Origin: DASSUC01 sp035649895
Lineage (GTDB): Bacteria > Actinomycetota > Actinomycetes > Mycobacteriales > Micromonosporaceae
DNA length: 12,382 bases
Assembly (NCBI GenBank): GCA_035649895.1
Contig: DASRIS010000125.1
Coordinates: 1-12,382, forward strand
Direction of reading: 5' to 3'
Under the pieces are notes generated by a model, which was not told where the DNA came from, made no database searches, and saw only the letters and a list, made by a program, of their open reading frames with translations. The position numbers were made by a program, and so were the translations under genes. Shown here in pieces: positions 6,301-12,382 of this stretch; within the stretch, counting starts at the first letter, position 1; each line of letters opens with the position of its first letter.

Positions 6301-8327
6301 AGCCGCGCCAGCCGCTGGCCGGCGCGTGGGTCGTCGTGTCACCGGCCGGTGTCGCCACGGACCTGGCCGGCGCGTGCACCCAGGCGCTCGCCGGGCGCGG
6401 CGTGCGGGTGGTCCCGCTGGTGGTCGAGGCGGCCGAGATCGACCGTCCGGGACTAGCCCTCCAGGTCGTCGAGGCAGCCGAAGGCCCCGTCAACGGTGTG
6501 CTGTCGCTCCTCGCCCTGGACGAGCGGCCGTACCGGCAGGCGCTCTCCCGCGGCCTGGCCGGCACGCTGCTGCTCGCGCAGGCGTGCGCCGACGCGGGGG
6601 TCGGACCGCTGTGGTGCGCTACCCGCGGCGGGGTGGCCGCCATCGACGGCGAGCAGGTCAGCCCGGTGCAGGCGCAGGTGTGGGGGCTGGGCCGGGTGGC
6701 CGCGCTGGAGCTTCCCCGGCAGTGGGGCGGCCTGGTCGACCTGCCGGAGGCGGTGGACGGCCCCGACCTGGAGCGGCTGGTCGCGGTCCTCGCCGCTCGC
6801 GGTGCAGAGGACCAGCTGGCGGTACGCCCGGCCGGCCTGCTCGCCCGGCGGCTGGTCCGCGCGCCGCTCGCCGGCACCGTACCCCGCCGCTCCTGGACCC
6901 CGCGCGGGACGGTGCTGGTGACCGGCGGCGGACCCGTCACCACGCACCTTGCCCGCTGGCTGGCGCGCAGCGGAGCCGGGCACGTCGTCGTCCTCGCCGG
7001 GGCCGGGGCCCCAGAGCCCGCCGCGCTCGCCGAGGAGCTGACCCGGTCGGGCACGCGGCTGACCGTCGCCGGCATCGCGCTGCCCGACCGGGACGCGCTG
7101 GCCGGGTTGGTCCACCGCCTGGGCGAGGAGGGCGAACCCGTGCGCGCGGTCCTGCACGACGCCGTCGACGCGGTGCTGGGCCCGATCACCGAGATCGACC
7201 TCGATCATCTCGCCGGCAACCTGGCCGTCAAGGTGGAGACGGCGCACCACCTCGACGAGATCTTCGCCAGCGACCCGCTCGACGCGTTCGTCCTGTTCTC
7301 GTCGGTCGCCAGCGTCTGGGGCAGCGGCGACCACGCCGCGTACGCCGCCGCGAACGCGCACCTGGACGCGCTCGCGCAGCAGCGGCGCTCGCGCGGCCTG
7401 CCGGCAACCTCGGTCGCCTGGGCCGGATGGGACGTGTTCCGCGAGCCGGCGGAGCCCGAAGCGGGCCCGGTTGGCACCGCCGGCAATGGCGCCGGCCCGG
7501 TTGGCACGGCCGGCAATGGCGCCGGCCCGGCTGGCACCGCCGGCAATGGCGCGGGCCCGGCCAGTATGGCCAGACGCTCCGGCCGGCAGGGGCTGCCGCT
7601 GCTCGACAGCGACCTCGCCGTCGCCGCGCTGCGGCAGGCCGTGGAGCACGACGAGCCCTTCGTGGTCGTCGCCTACGTGGACTGGGAACGGTTCGTACCC
7701 CTGTTCACCGCCGCCCGCCCGAGCCCGTTGCTGGACGGCGTACCCGAGGCGGCGCGGGTCGCCGAGGCCGAGAGCGCCGCGGACGCCGCGCCGGGCGCAG
7801 GCGCGGGCGAGGCGCTGCGGCGGCGGCTCGCCGCCGTGGCGGCGGCAGACCGGGACCGGGTGCTGGTGGACCTGGTGTGCGGTCACGTCGCCGCGGTGCT
7901 GCGGCGCCGCGGGCCGGACGGGGTGCCGGCGCGGCAGGCGTTCAAGGATCTCGGGTTCGACTCGCTCACAGCGGTTGAGCTGCGCAACCGGCTGGGCTCG
8001 GCGACCGGGCTGCGCCTGCCGGCCACGCTCGTCTTCGACTACCCGACACCGGCGGACCTGGCGGCCTACCTGCGGGGGGTGCTGCTCGGCGACGACGTGC
8101 CGACACCGGAGTCGGTCCACGCCGAGCTGGACCGACTCGGCGCGAGCCTCGCCGCGCTCACCGTGGACCACACCGAGCGTACGGAGATCGCCGCCCACCT
8201 GCGGACCCTGCTGGACCGGTGGACCGGCGGCGCTGACCCGCGTGCCGTGACGGAGAAGCTGGACGCCGCCACCGACGACGAGATCTTCGAGTTCATCCGC
8301 CGCGAGTTCGGAAAACCGGTGAGCTGA
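3384..8327 (+). CDS. Single-module type I PKS: docking-KS-AT-KR0-ACP-docking (PKS gene B)
   Basis: This is a complete 1647-residue protein. The ATG at 3384 follows a GGAG site and begins a docking coiled coil. Domains by residue: docking 1-32; KS 33-457 with Cys204 (TACSSS), His339 (HGTGT) and His379 (NIGHT); KS-AT linker 458-562; AT 563-895 with Ser652 in GHSQGE, YASH 752-755 and RVEVVQ upstream, all methylmalonyl-type; a short linker with a KR-type dimerisation element, about 905-955; KR about 960-1455; ACP with Ser1527 in LGFDSL; C-docking about 1578-1647. The KR keeps Lys1283, Ser1307, Tyr1320 and Asn1324, but its NADPH loop reads TGGGPVTT (1180-1187), so it is predicted to be redox-inactive. 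The module should add one methylmalonate unit and leave the beta-ketone, perhaps epimerising the alpha-methyl. Spacing of 4 bases upstream and 2 downstream indicates one operon. There is no DH, ER or TE. Confidence 0.97.
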   Translation: MDSEEKLRQYLRRAAADLDQARRRVRELEEPEPVAVVGMACRYPGGVSSPEELWALVADGRDAISGFPADRGWDLGALYHPDPDHLGTSYAREGGFLYDAAEFDAELFGISPREALAMDPQQRLLLEVTWEAFERAGIDPLSLSGSATGVFVGASSSDYATVLRRSLAEVEGYFGTGTTGSVLSGRVAYQFGFEGPALTVDTACSSSLVALHLAGQALWHGECPLAVAAGVAVMATPAGFVEFSRQRGLAPDGRVKPFSAAADGTAWAEGVGVLLLERLPDALRNGHRVWAVVRGSAVNQDGASNGLTAPNGPSQQRVIQQALASGRLSPSDVDAVEAHGTGTRLGDPIEAQALLATYGQDRPDGCPLWLGAVKSNIGHTAAAAGMAGVIKMVLAFQEGVLPPTLHVDAPTPEVDWSAGAVSLLTRPQEWTANGRPRRAGVSSFGVSGTNAHVIVEEPPPADALLPPPEDGPAPGPVPWVLSARTPGALRAQAARLLSHVEARPDLRAVDVAFSLVTTRAALDHRAVVVGEDRDGYAAGLLALASAKPAPNLVSGAAESACRVVFVFSGQGSQWAGMGLELAASSPVFAVRLRECAEALAPHTGWSLLDVLGDERALGRVEVVQPALFAVMVSLAELWRHHGVRPAAVVGHSQGEIAAACVVGALSLEDAAKVVALRSAALVGLSGRGGMVSVSLPVEQVAQRIAAWGERLSVAAVNGPATVVVSGEPVALDEMLAGCEADGVRARRVAVDYASHSAQIDAVRGKLLADLAGIRPQPASVPMVSTVTGDWVDTSTLDAGYWFDNLRQTVRLHEAVQRLQAEGYGPLVECSPHPVLVAGIPDTLAIGSLRRDDGGPARFLTSLAEAHVHGVAVDWRLQGRRVDLPTYPFQRQRYWVEPPGDEVRGDAVEGRFWDAVERQDLTTLADQLRLDGAEDRSSLAAVLPALSTWHQRHREQSVLDSWRYRIAWQTVSPEPRQPLAGAWVVVSPAGVATDLAGACTQALAGRGVRVVPLVVEAAEIDRPGLALQVVEAAEGPVNGVLSLLALDERPYRQALSRGLAGTLLLAQACADAGVGPLWCATRGGVAAIDGEQVSPVQAQVWGLGRVAALELPRQWGGLVDLPEAVDGPDLERLVAVLAARGAEDQLAVRPAGLLARRLVRAPLAGTVPRRSWTPRGTVLVTGGGPVTTHLARWLARSGAGHVVVLAGAGAPEPAALAEELTRSGTRLTVAGIALPDRDALAGLVHRLGEEGEPVRAVLHDAVDAVLGPITEIDLDHLAGNLAVKVETAHHLDEIFASDPLDAFVLFSSVASVWGSGDHAAYAAANAHLDALAQQRRSRGLPATSVAWAGWDVFREPAEPEAGPVGTAGNGAGPVGTAGNGAGPAGTAGNGAGPASMARRSGRQGLPLLDSDLAVAALRQAVEHDEPFVVVAYVDWERFVPLFTAARPSPLLDGVPEAARVAEAESAADAAPGAGAGEALRRRLAAVAAADRDRVLVDLVCGHVAAVLRRRGPDGVPARQAFKDLGFDSLTAVELRNRLGSATGLRLPATLVFDYPTPADLAAYLRGVLLGDDVPTPESVHAELDRLGASLAALTVDHTERTEIAAHLRTLLDRWTGGADPRAVTEKLDAATDDEIFEFIRREFGKPVS
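5070..6065 (+). repeat. Conserved AT-coding block, copy 2 (PKS B)
   Basis: By eye, bases 5076-5339 differ from 10040-10303 of gene C at about 14 positions, roughly 95% identical. The preceding KS-AT linker differs far more. This copy is one codon shorter than the others near its end (LQGRR against LPGGRR or LPAGQR). Confidence 0.85.
6261..7750 (+). other. Redox-inactive ketoreductase (KR0) of PKS B
   Basis: The structural half starts at SWRYRIAW (6261) and the catalytic half at about 6897. Trp1312 and His1317 near the active site are the A2-type fingerprint, and the K-S-Y-N tetrad is complete. Cofactor elements are degraded. TGGTGxLG has become TGGGPVTT (6921-6944). The usual SRRG after the second strand reads AGAG. 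The usual CDV before DRD reads IAL. The Gly of the usual H-x-A-G is missing (LHDAV). Redox-dead KRs of pikromycin and erythromycin module 3 are known to epimerise alpha-methyl groups, so the same role is plausible here. Loss of all activity is the alternative. Confidence 0.87.
7461..7550 (+). repeat. 30-bp in-frame tandem repeat, three copies, inside the KR0 lid
   Basis: Units are at 7461-7490, 7491-7520 and 7521-7550, differing from one another at only a few bases. A decayed partial fourth unit runs from 7551 to about 7570. Each encodes roughly AGPVGTAGNG (third copy AGPAGTAGNG). They sit just after the conserved SVAWAGW stretch, where active KRs have the substrate-entrance lid (compare ASGLTARLGEDD in gene A). 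They keep the reading frame. Confidence 0.95.
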
Positions 8328-8428
8328 CGATGGCGACTGAAGAGACACTCCGCGACTACCTCAGGTGGGTCACGGCGGACCTGCACCAGACCCGACAGCG
8401 CCTGCGCGAGGTCGAGGCGGCGGACAGC
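8115..8428 (+). other. Docking interface between PKS B (C-terminus) and PKS C (N-terminus)
   Basis: The tail of gene B has helices beginning HAELDRLGASLAAL and TEIAAHLRTLLDRW, then an acidic terminal helix, ATDDEIFEFI. Gene C opens with a coiled-coil segment, TEETLRDYLRWVTADL to RQRLREVE. Both look like class 1 docking partners and resemble the A/B pair, so B->C transfer is inferred. The A/B and B/C terminal helices are similar, and discrimination must rest on a few charged positions. Confidence 0.8.
8318..8323 (+). promoter_or_regulatory. Weak ribosome binding site for PKS gene C
   Basis: GGTGAG overlaps the last codons of gene B, six bases before the ATG at 8330. The match to the anti-Shine-Dalgarno sequence is modest. 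With only two bases between the B stop and the C start, translational coupling is likely. Confidence 0.45.
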
Positions 8429-11400
8429 GAGCCGATCGCCGTCATCGGGATGGCGTGCCGCTTCCCGGGCGCCGACTCGCCGGAGGCGCTGTGGCGGCTC
8501 GTCCACGAGGGCGTTGACGCGGTCTCGGACCTGCCCACGGACCGGGGCTGGGACCTTGCGGCGCTGTTCGACCCGGACCCGGACCGCCCTGGTACGAGCT
8601 ACGTCACCGCCGGTGGCTTCGTGGACGGGGTCGCCGAGTTCGACGCCGAGCTGTTCGGGATCTCGCCGCGGGAGGCGCTTGCGACGGACCCCCAGCAGCG
8701 GCTGCTGCTCGAGGTGTCCTGGGAGGTGCTGGAGCGGGCCGGGGTCCCACCGCACTCCCTGCGGGGCAGCCGCACCGGCACCTTCGTCGGCAACAGCATC
8801 CTGGACTACGGCTGGTCGCTGCGGCAGACGCCGGACGAGCTGGAGGGCTACCTCGGCACCGGCAACTCGGCGAGCGTCCTGTCGGGCCGGGTCGCGTACG
8901 TGTTCGGCCTGGAAGGGCCGGCGGTGACCGTGGACACGGCGTGCTCGTCGTCGCTGGTCGCGCTGCACCTGGCCGGCCAGGCGCTGCGGCAGGGTGAGTG
9001 CACGCTGGCACTGGCCGGCGGCGTGACGGTCATGGCCACGCCGGCCGGGTTCATCGACTTCGGCCGGCAGCGGGGGCTCGCGCCGGACGGCCGGAGCAAG
9101 GCGTTCTCGGCTGATGCGGACGGCATGACGATGGCCGAGGGCGCCGGCGTGCTGCTGCTGGAGCGGCTGTCCGACGCGCTGCGCAACGGGCGCCGGGCGT
9201 GGGCGGTGCTGCGCGGCTCGGCGGTGAACTCCGACGGGGCGAGCAACGGGCTGACCGCGCCCAACGGGCCGTCGCAGCAGCGGGTGATCCGGCAGGCACT
9301 GGCCAGTGCCCAGCTGGCGCCGTCCGATGTGGACATGGTCGAGGCGCACGGCACCGGGACGGCGCTGGGCGACCCGATCGAGGCGCAGGCGCTGCTCGCC
9401 ACGTACGGGCAGGGCCGGCCAGGCGACCGTCCACTGTGGGTCGGCGCGGTCAAGTCGAACATCGGGCACACCCAGGCCGCGGCCGGCGTCGCCGGGGTCA
9501 TCAAGTCCGTGCTGGCCCTGCACCACCGCCTCATGCCGGCGACCCTGCACGTGACCGAGCCGACACCCGAGGTGGACTGGTCGACGGGTGCGGTGTCGCT
9601 GCTGACACAGCCGCGCAGGTGGCCCGCTGGCGACCAGCCGCGGCGGGTGGGCGTGTCGTCGTTCGGGATCAGCGGGACGAACGCGCACGTGATCCTGGAG
9701 GAGGCCCCGCCCGCACCGGCGCCCGAGCCGGGCGCGGAGCGCTCCGACGAGCCGTCTGGCGCCGTGGCGGTGGTGCCGTGGGTGCTGTCGGCCAGGTCGG
9801 CACCTGCGCTGCGGGACCAGGCCGTCCGGCTGCTGTCGCGGGTGGAGGGTGACCCGGAGCTGTGCCCGGTCGATGTCGGGGCGTCGTTGGCGGCGACCCG
9901 GTCGGCGCTGGAGCACCGGGCGGTGGTGCTGGGTGAGGGCAGGGACGAGCTGCTGGGTGGGTTGGCCGCGCTGGCGGCGGGTGAGCCGGCGCCGTGTCTG
10001 GTCAGCGGTGTGGTGCAGGGGGACGCGGTTCGGGTGGTGTTCGTGTTCTCGGGCCAGGGTTCGCAGTGGGCCGGGATGGGGCTGGAGCTGGCGGCGTCCT
10101 CGCCGGTCTTCGCGGCGCGGCTGCGGGAGTGTGCTGAGGCGTTGGCGCCGCACACCGGGTGGTCGTTGCTGGACGTGCTCGGTGACGAGGAGGCGTTGGG
10201 GCGGGTGGAGGTGGTGCAGCCGGCGCTGTTCGCGGTGATGGTGTCCCTGGCCGAGCTGTGGCGGCACCATGGGGTTGAGCCGGCGGCGGTCGTGGGCCAC
10301 TCGCAGGGTGAGATCGCCGCGGCGTGCGTGGCCGGTGCGCTCAGCCTGGAGGACGCGGCGAAGGTGGTCGCGCTGCGCAGCGCGGCCCTGGTGGGGCTGT
10401 CCGGCCGGGGCGGGATGGTCTCGGTGTCCCGGCCCGCCGCCGACGTCGGGCAGCGCATCACCGCCTGGGGGGAGCGGCTGTCGGTGGCCGCGGTCAACGG
10501 CCCGGCCACGGTCATCGTCTCCGGCGAGCCAGGCGCGCTGGAGGAGCTGCTCGCCGCGTGTGAGGCGGACGGCGTGCGGGCGCGGCGGGTGGCGGTGGGC
10601 TACGCGTCCCACTCGGCGCAGATCGACGCCATCCACGACGAGCTACGGCAGGCCCTGACCGGCATCAGGCCACAGCCGGCGTCGGTGCCGATGGTCTCCA
10701 CGGTCACCGGCGACTGGGTGGACACGTCCACCCTGGACGCCTCCTACTGGTTCACCAACCTGCGCCAGACCGTCCGGTTCCACGAGGCGGTCCAGCGCCT
10801 CCAGGACGAGGGGTTCGGGCCGCTGGTCGAGTGCAGCCCGCATCCGGTGCTGGTGGCCGGCGTCCCGGACGCCCTTGCAGTGGGGTCGCTGCGCCGTGAC
10901 GACGGCGGGGCCACCCGCTTCCTGACCAGCCTCGCTGAGGCCTACGTCCACGGTGCACCCGTGGACTGGCGGCTGCCCGCCGGGCAGCGGGTCGACCTGC
11001 CCACGTACCCGTTCCAGCGCCAGCGCTACTGGCTGGCCGGGACCGGCCAGGGTGACCCGGCCGGGCTCGGTCTGGCCTCCACCGGCCACCCGCTCCTCGC
11101 CGCCGCAGTCACGCTGGCCGACAACGGCGGCCTGCTGCTCACCGGCCGCCTCTCCACGCGCTCGCACCCGTGGCTGGCCGACCACACCGTGGCCGGCACG
11201 GTCCTCGTACCGGGGACGGCGCTGGTGGAGCTGGCGCTGCGCGCCGGCGACGAGGTCGGCTGCGGCCGGGTCGAGGAGCTGACGGTCGAGGCGCCGCTCG
11301 CCCTGCCCGACGACGGCACGGTCCAGCTACAGGTGTCGGTCGAGGCGCCCGACGGGCACGGTGGCCGGCGGGCCGCCATCTACTCCCGCCCGGACGAGCA

Positions 11401-12382
11401 GCACGACTGGACCCGGCACGCCACCGCCACCCTCACCGCCGCGGCCGTGCGCCCAACAGCCCCGGACCTGACCACCTGGCCGCCGGCCGGAGCCGAGCCG
11501 GTGGACCTGACCGGGTTCTACCCGGCGCTGGCCGAGGCCGGCTACGGGTACGGGCCGGCGTTCCAGGGCCTGGACGCGGCCTGGCGGCGCGGGGAAGACC
11601 TCTTCGCCGAGGTGGTGCTGCCGCAGCAGCAACGCGCCGAGGTGGGCCGGTTCGGCATCCACCCCGCGCTGCTGGACGCCGCCCTGCACGTGGTCGCCGC
11701 CGACCGGCCGGGCGAGGAGGGGCTGCGGCTGCCGTTCGCCTGGACCGGGGTGGCGCTGCACGCCACCGGGGCGACCACGCTGCGGGTACGGATCTCCCCG
11801 GCCGGTGCAGGCTCGGTCGCCGTTGATGCGGCCGACGCCACCGGCCAGCCGGTGTTCCACGCCGACTCGCTGGTCTCCCGGGCGGTGTCGCCTGCGCGGT
11901 TGCTGGCGGTCCGGGATGGCCGGTTCGACTCGTTGTTCCGGGTGGACTGGGTGCCGCTGGCGGCTGGGGAGCCGGCGGTGGCGGTGCCGGATGTGCAGGT
12001 CTACCGGTGCCGGCCGGCTACCGGTGACCTGGCGTCGGCGGTGCGTGTGGTGACGGCCGAGGTGCTGGGGGTGCTTCAGTCCACTGTGGCCTCGCTGGCG
12101 GTGTCGCGGCTGGCGGTGGTGGTCCGGGCCGGGGAGCTGGCCCATGCGGCGGTGCGGGGGCTGGTGCGTTCGGCGCAGTCGGAGCATCCGGGCCGGTTTG
12201 TGCTGGTGGAGCTGGATGGTGCTGGTGAGTCGCTGCTGGGCGCGGCGCTGGCCAGCGGCGAGCCGGAGGTGGCGGTGCGCGGTGGTGCGCTGTTTGCCCC
12301 GCGGCTGGTGCGGGCGGACTCCGGTGGTGGTGGTCTGGTGCCGCCGGCGGGTGCGTGGCGGTTGGGCACCGCCGGGGCGGGG
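8330..12382 (+). CDS. Type I modular PKS, 5' part: docking-KS-AT-DH-KR(structural)-ER start (PKS gene C, 3'-truncated)
   Basis: This frame stays open for 1351 codons to the window edge with no stop. The ATG at 8330 is two bases after the gene B stop and begins a docking coiled coil. Domains by residue: docking 1-33; KS from 34 to about 460 with Cys205, His340 and His380; AT about 569-901 with Ser658 in GHSQGE and YASH ending at His761, methylmalonyl-type; DH from about 919 with His952 in a canonical HxxxGxxxxP, YGPAFQGL, and Asp1116; KR structural half from LFRVDW at about 1202; then VPPAGAWRLG at about 1336, which resembles the start of an ER rather than the GTVLVTGG that follows directly in gene A. 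The KR catalytic half and ACP must lie beyond the window. The predicted outcome is a fully reduced, methyl-branched extension if the unseen ER and KR are active. Catalytic residues visible here are intact. Confidence 0.96.
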   Translation, partial: MATEETLRDYLRWVTADLHQTRQRLREVEAADSEPIAVIGMACRFPGADSPEALWRLVHEGVDAVSDLPTDRGWDLAALFDPDPDRPGTSYVTAGGFVDGVAEFDAELFGISPREALATDPQQRLLLEVSWEVLERAGVPPHSLRGSRTGTFVGNSILDYGWSLRQTPDELEGYLGTGNSASVLSGRVAYVFGLEGPAVTVDTACSSSLVALHLAGQALRQGECTLALAGGVTVMATPAGFIDFGRQRGLAPDGRSKAFSADADGMTMAEGAGVLLLERLSDALRNGRRAWAVLRGSAVNSDGASNGLTAPNGPSQQRVIRQALASAQLAPSDVDMVEAHGTGTALGDPIEAQALLATYGQGRPGDRPLWVGAVKSNIGHTQAAAGVAGVIKSVLALHHRLMPATLHVTEPTPEVDWSTGAVSLLTQPRRWPAGDQPRRVGVSSFGISGTNAHVILEEAPPAPAPEPGAERSDEPSGAVAVVPWVLSARSAPALRDQAVRLLSRVEGDPELCPVDVGASLAATRSALEHRAVVLGEGRDELLGGLAALAAGEPAPCLVSGVVQGDAVRVVFVFSGQGSQWAGMGLELAASSPVFAARLRECAEALAPHTGWSLLDVLGDEEALGRVEVVQPALFAVMVSLAELWRHHGVEPAAVVGHSQGEIAAACVAGALSLEDAAKVVALRSAALVGLSGRGGMVSVSRPAADVGQRITAWGERLSVAAVNGPATVIVSGEPGALEELLAACEADGVRARRVAVGYASHSAQIDAIHDELRQALTGIRPQPASVPMVSTVTGDWVDTSTLDASYWFTNLRQTVRFHEAVQRLQDEGFGPLVECSPHPVLVAGVPDALAVGSLRRDDGGATRFLTSLAEAYVHGAPVDWRLPAGQRVDLPTYPFQRQRYWLAGTGQGDPAGLGLASTGHPLLAAAVTLADNGGLLLTGRLSTRSHPWLADHTVAGTVLVPGTALVELALRAGDEVGCGRVEELTVEAPLALPDDGTVQLQVSVEAPDGHGGRRAAIYSRPDEQHDWTRHATATLTAAAVRPTAPDLTTWPPAGAEPVDLTGFYPALAEAGYGYGPAFQGLDAAWRRGEDLFAEVVLPQQQRAEVGRFGIHPALLDAALHVVAADRPGEEGLRLPFAWTGVALHATGATTLRVRISPAGAGSVAVDAADATGQPVFHADSLVSRAVSPARLLAVRDGRFDSLFRVDWVPLAAGEPAVAVPDVQVYRCRPATGDLASAVRVVTAEVLGVLQSTVASLAVSRLAVVVRAGELAHAAVRGLVRSAQSEHPGRFVLVELDGAGESLLGAALASGEPEVAVRGGALFAPRLVRADSGGGGLVPPAGAWRLGTAGAG
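10034..11032 (+). repeat. Conserved AT-coding block, copy 3 (PKS C)
   Basis: This is the full-length third copy. It carries Gly (ggc, 10598-10600) instead of Asp just before YASH, and Arg-Pro instead of Leu-Pro after MVSVS. Otherwise it is almost the same protein as copies 1 and 2. It shares unusual TTG leucine codons with copy 2. Confidence 0.85.
12332..12382 (+). other. Probable start of an enoylreductase domain in PKS C
   Basis: After the KR structural half (ending near APRLVRA), the chain runs into PPAGAWRLGTAGAG instead of the Rossmann strand of a KR. In DH-ER-KR modules the ER is inserted exactly here and opens with a Pro-rich stretch, then W-R-L and a Gly-rich turn. Only about 17 residues are visible, so this is a prediction for the next bases. 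Confidence 0.7.

Noticed and set aside
8066..10636. Very long minus-strand open frame (856 codons) opposite PKS B and C
   Set aside because: It is antisense to docking, KS and AT regions that have all catalytic motifs in the + frame. Stop codons are rare at this GC content, so length alone is no evidence.
1..12382. TTA leucine codons (bldA control) on the + strand
   Set aside because: Reading every TT dinucleotide by eye, I found no TTA, so there is no evidence for this type of developmental control in the window.

Overview
The window is about 12.4 kb of very high-GC DNA that is coding almost from end to end on the + strand. It is an internal slice of a type I modular polyketide synthase (PKS) locus from an actinomycete. 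The genus cannot be fixed: base composition and codon use would suit Streptomyces, Micromonospora or relatives. No gene symbol is given because I do not recognise a specific named cluster.

There are three tandem PKS genes. PKS gene A (1-3379) enters already inside its acyltransferase (AT) domain and continues AT-DH-KR-ACP to a C-terminal docking domain. PKS gene B (3384-8327) is complete and encodes a single module, N-docking-KS-AT-KR0-ACP-C-docking. PKS gene C (8330-12382) has an N-docking domain, KS, AT, DH and the KR structural subdomain, then reaches what looks like the first residues of an enoylreductase (ER) at the window edge. The gaps are 4 and 2 bases, so the genes almost certainly share one transcript. 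No promoter, terminator, RNA gene, mobile element or CRISPR is visible, and no intergenic stretch exceeds a few bases.

The proteins probably work as consecutive stations A->B->C. Adjacent ends carry matching helical docking segments. All three ATs carry methylmalonyl-CoA fingerprints (GHSQGE or its remnant, YASH, and RVEVVQ where visible), so each module should add a methyl-branched C3 unit. If every domain works as its type suggests, A makes an alpha-methyl enoyl thioester, B leaves a ketone (possibly epimerising the methyl), and C makes a fully reduced methylene. That DH-KR / KR0 / DH-ER-KR order is the one used in the middle of macrolactone synthases such as pikromycin modules 2-4 and tylosin modules 3-5. 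Here A is the end of one protein and B is a protein of one module, whereas pikromycin and tylosin join the last two modules in one protein.

The main oddities are as follows. The KR of A has Ala at the catalytic Ser position, and its DH has Thr for the Gly of HxxxGxxxxP. The KR of B keeps K-S-Y-N but has lost the NADPH-binding glycine motif and carries a 30-bp tandem repeat in its lid region. The AT segments of the three genes are nearly identical at DNA level, with a sharp boundary in B and C, which suggests gene conversion. Codon texture also changes abruptly inside gene C near 11,880.
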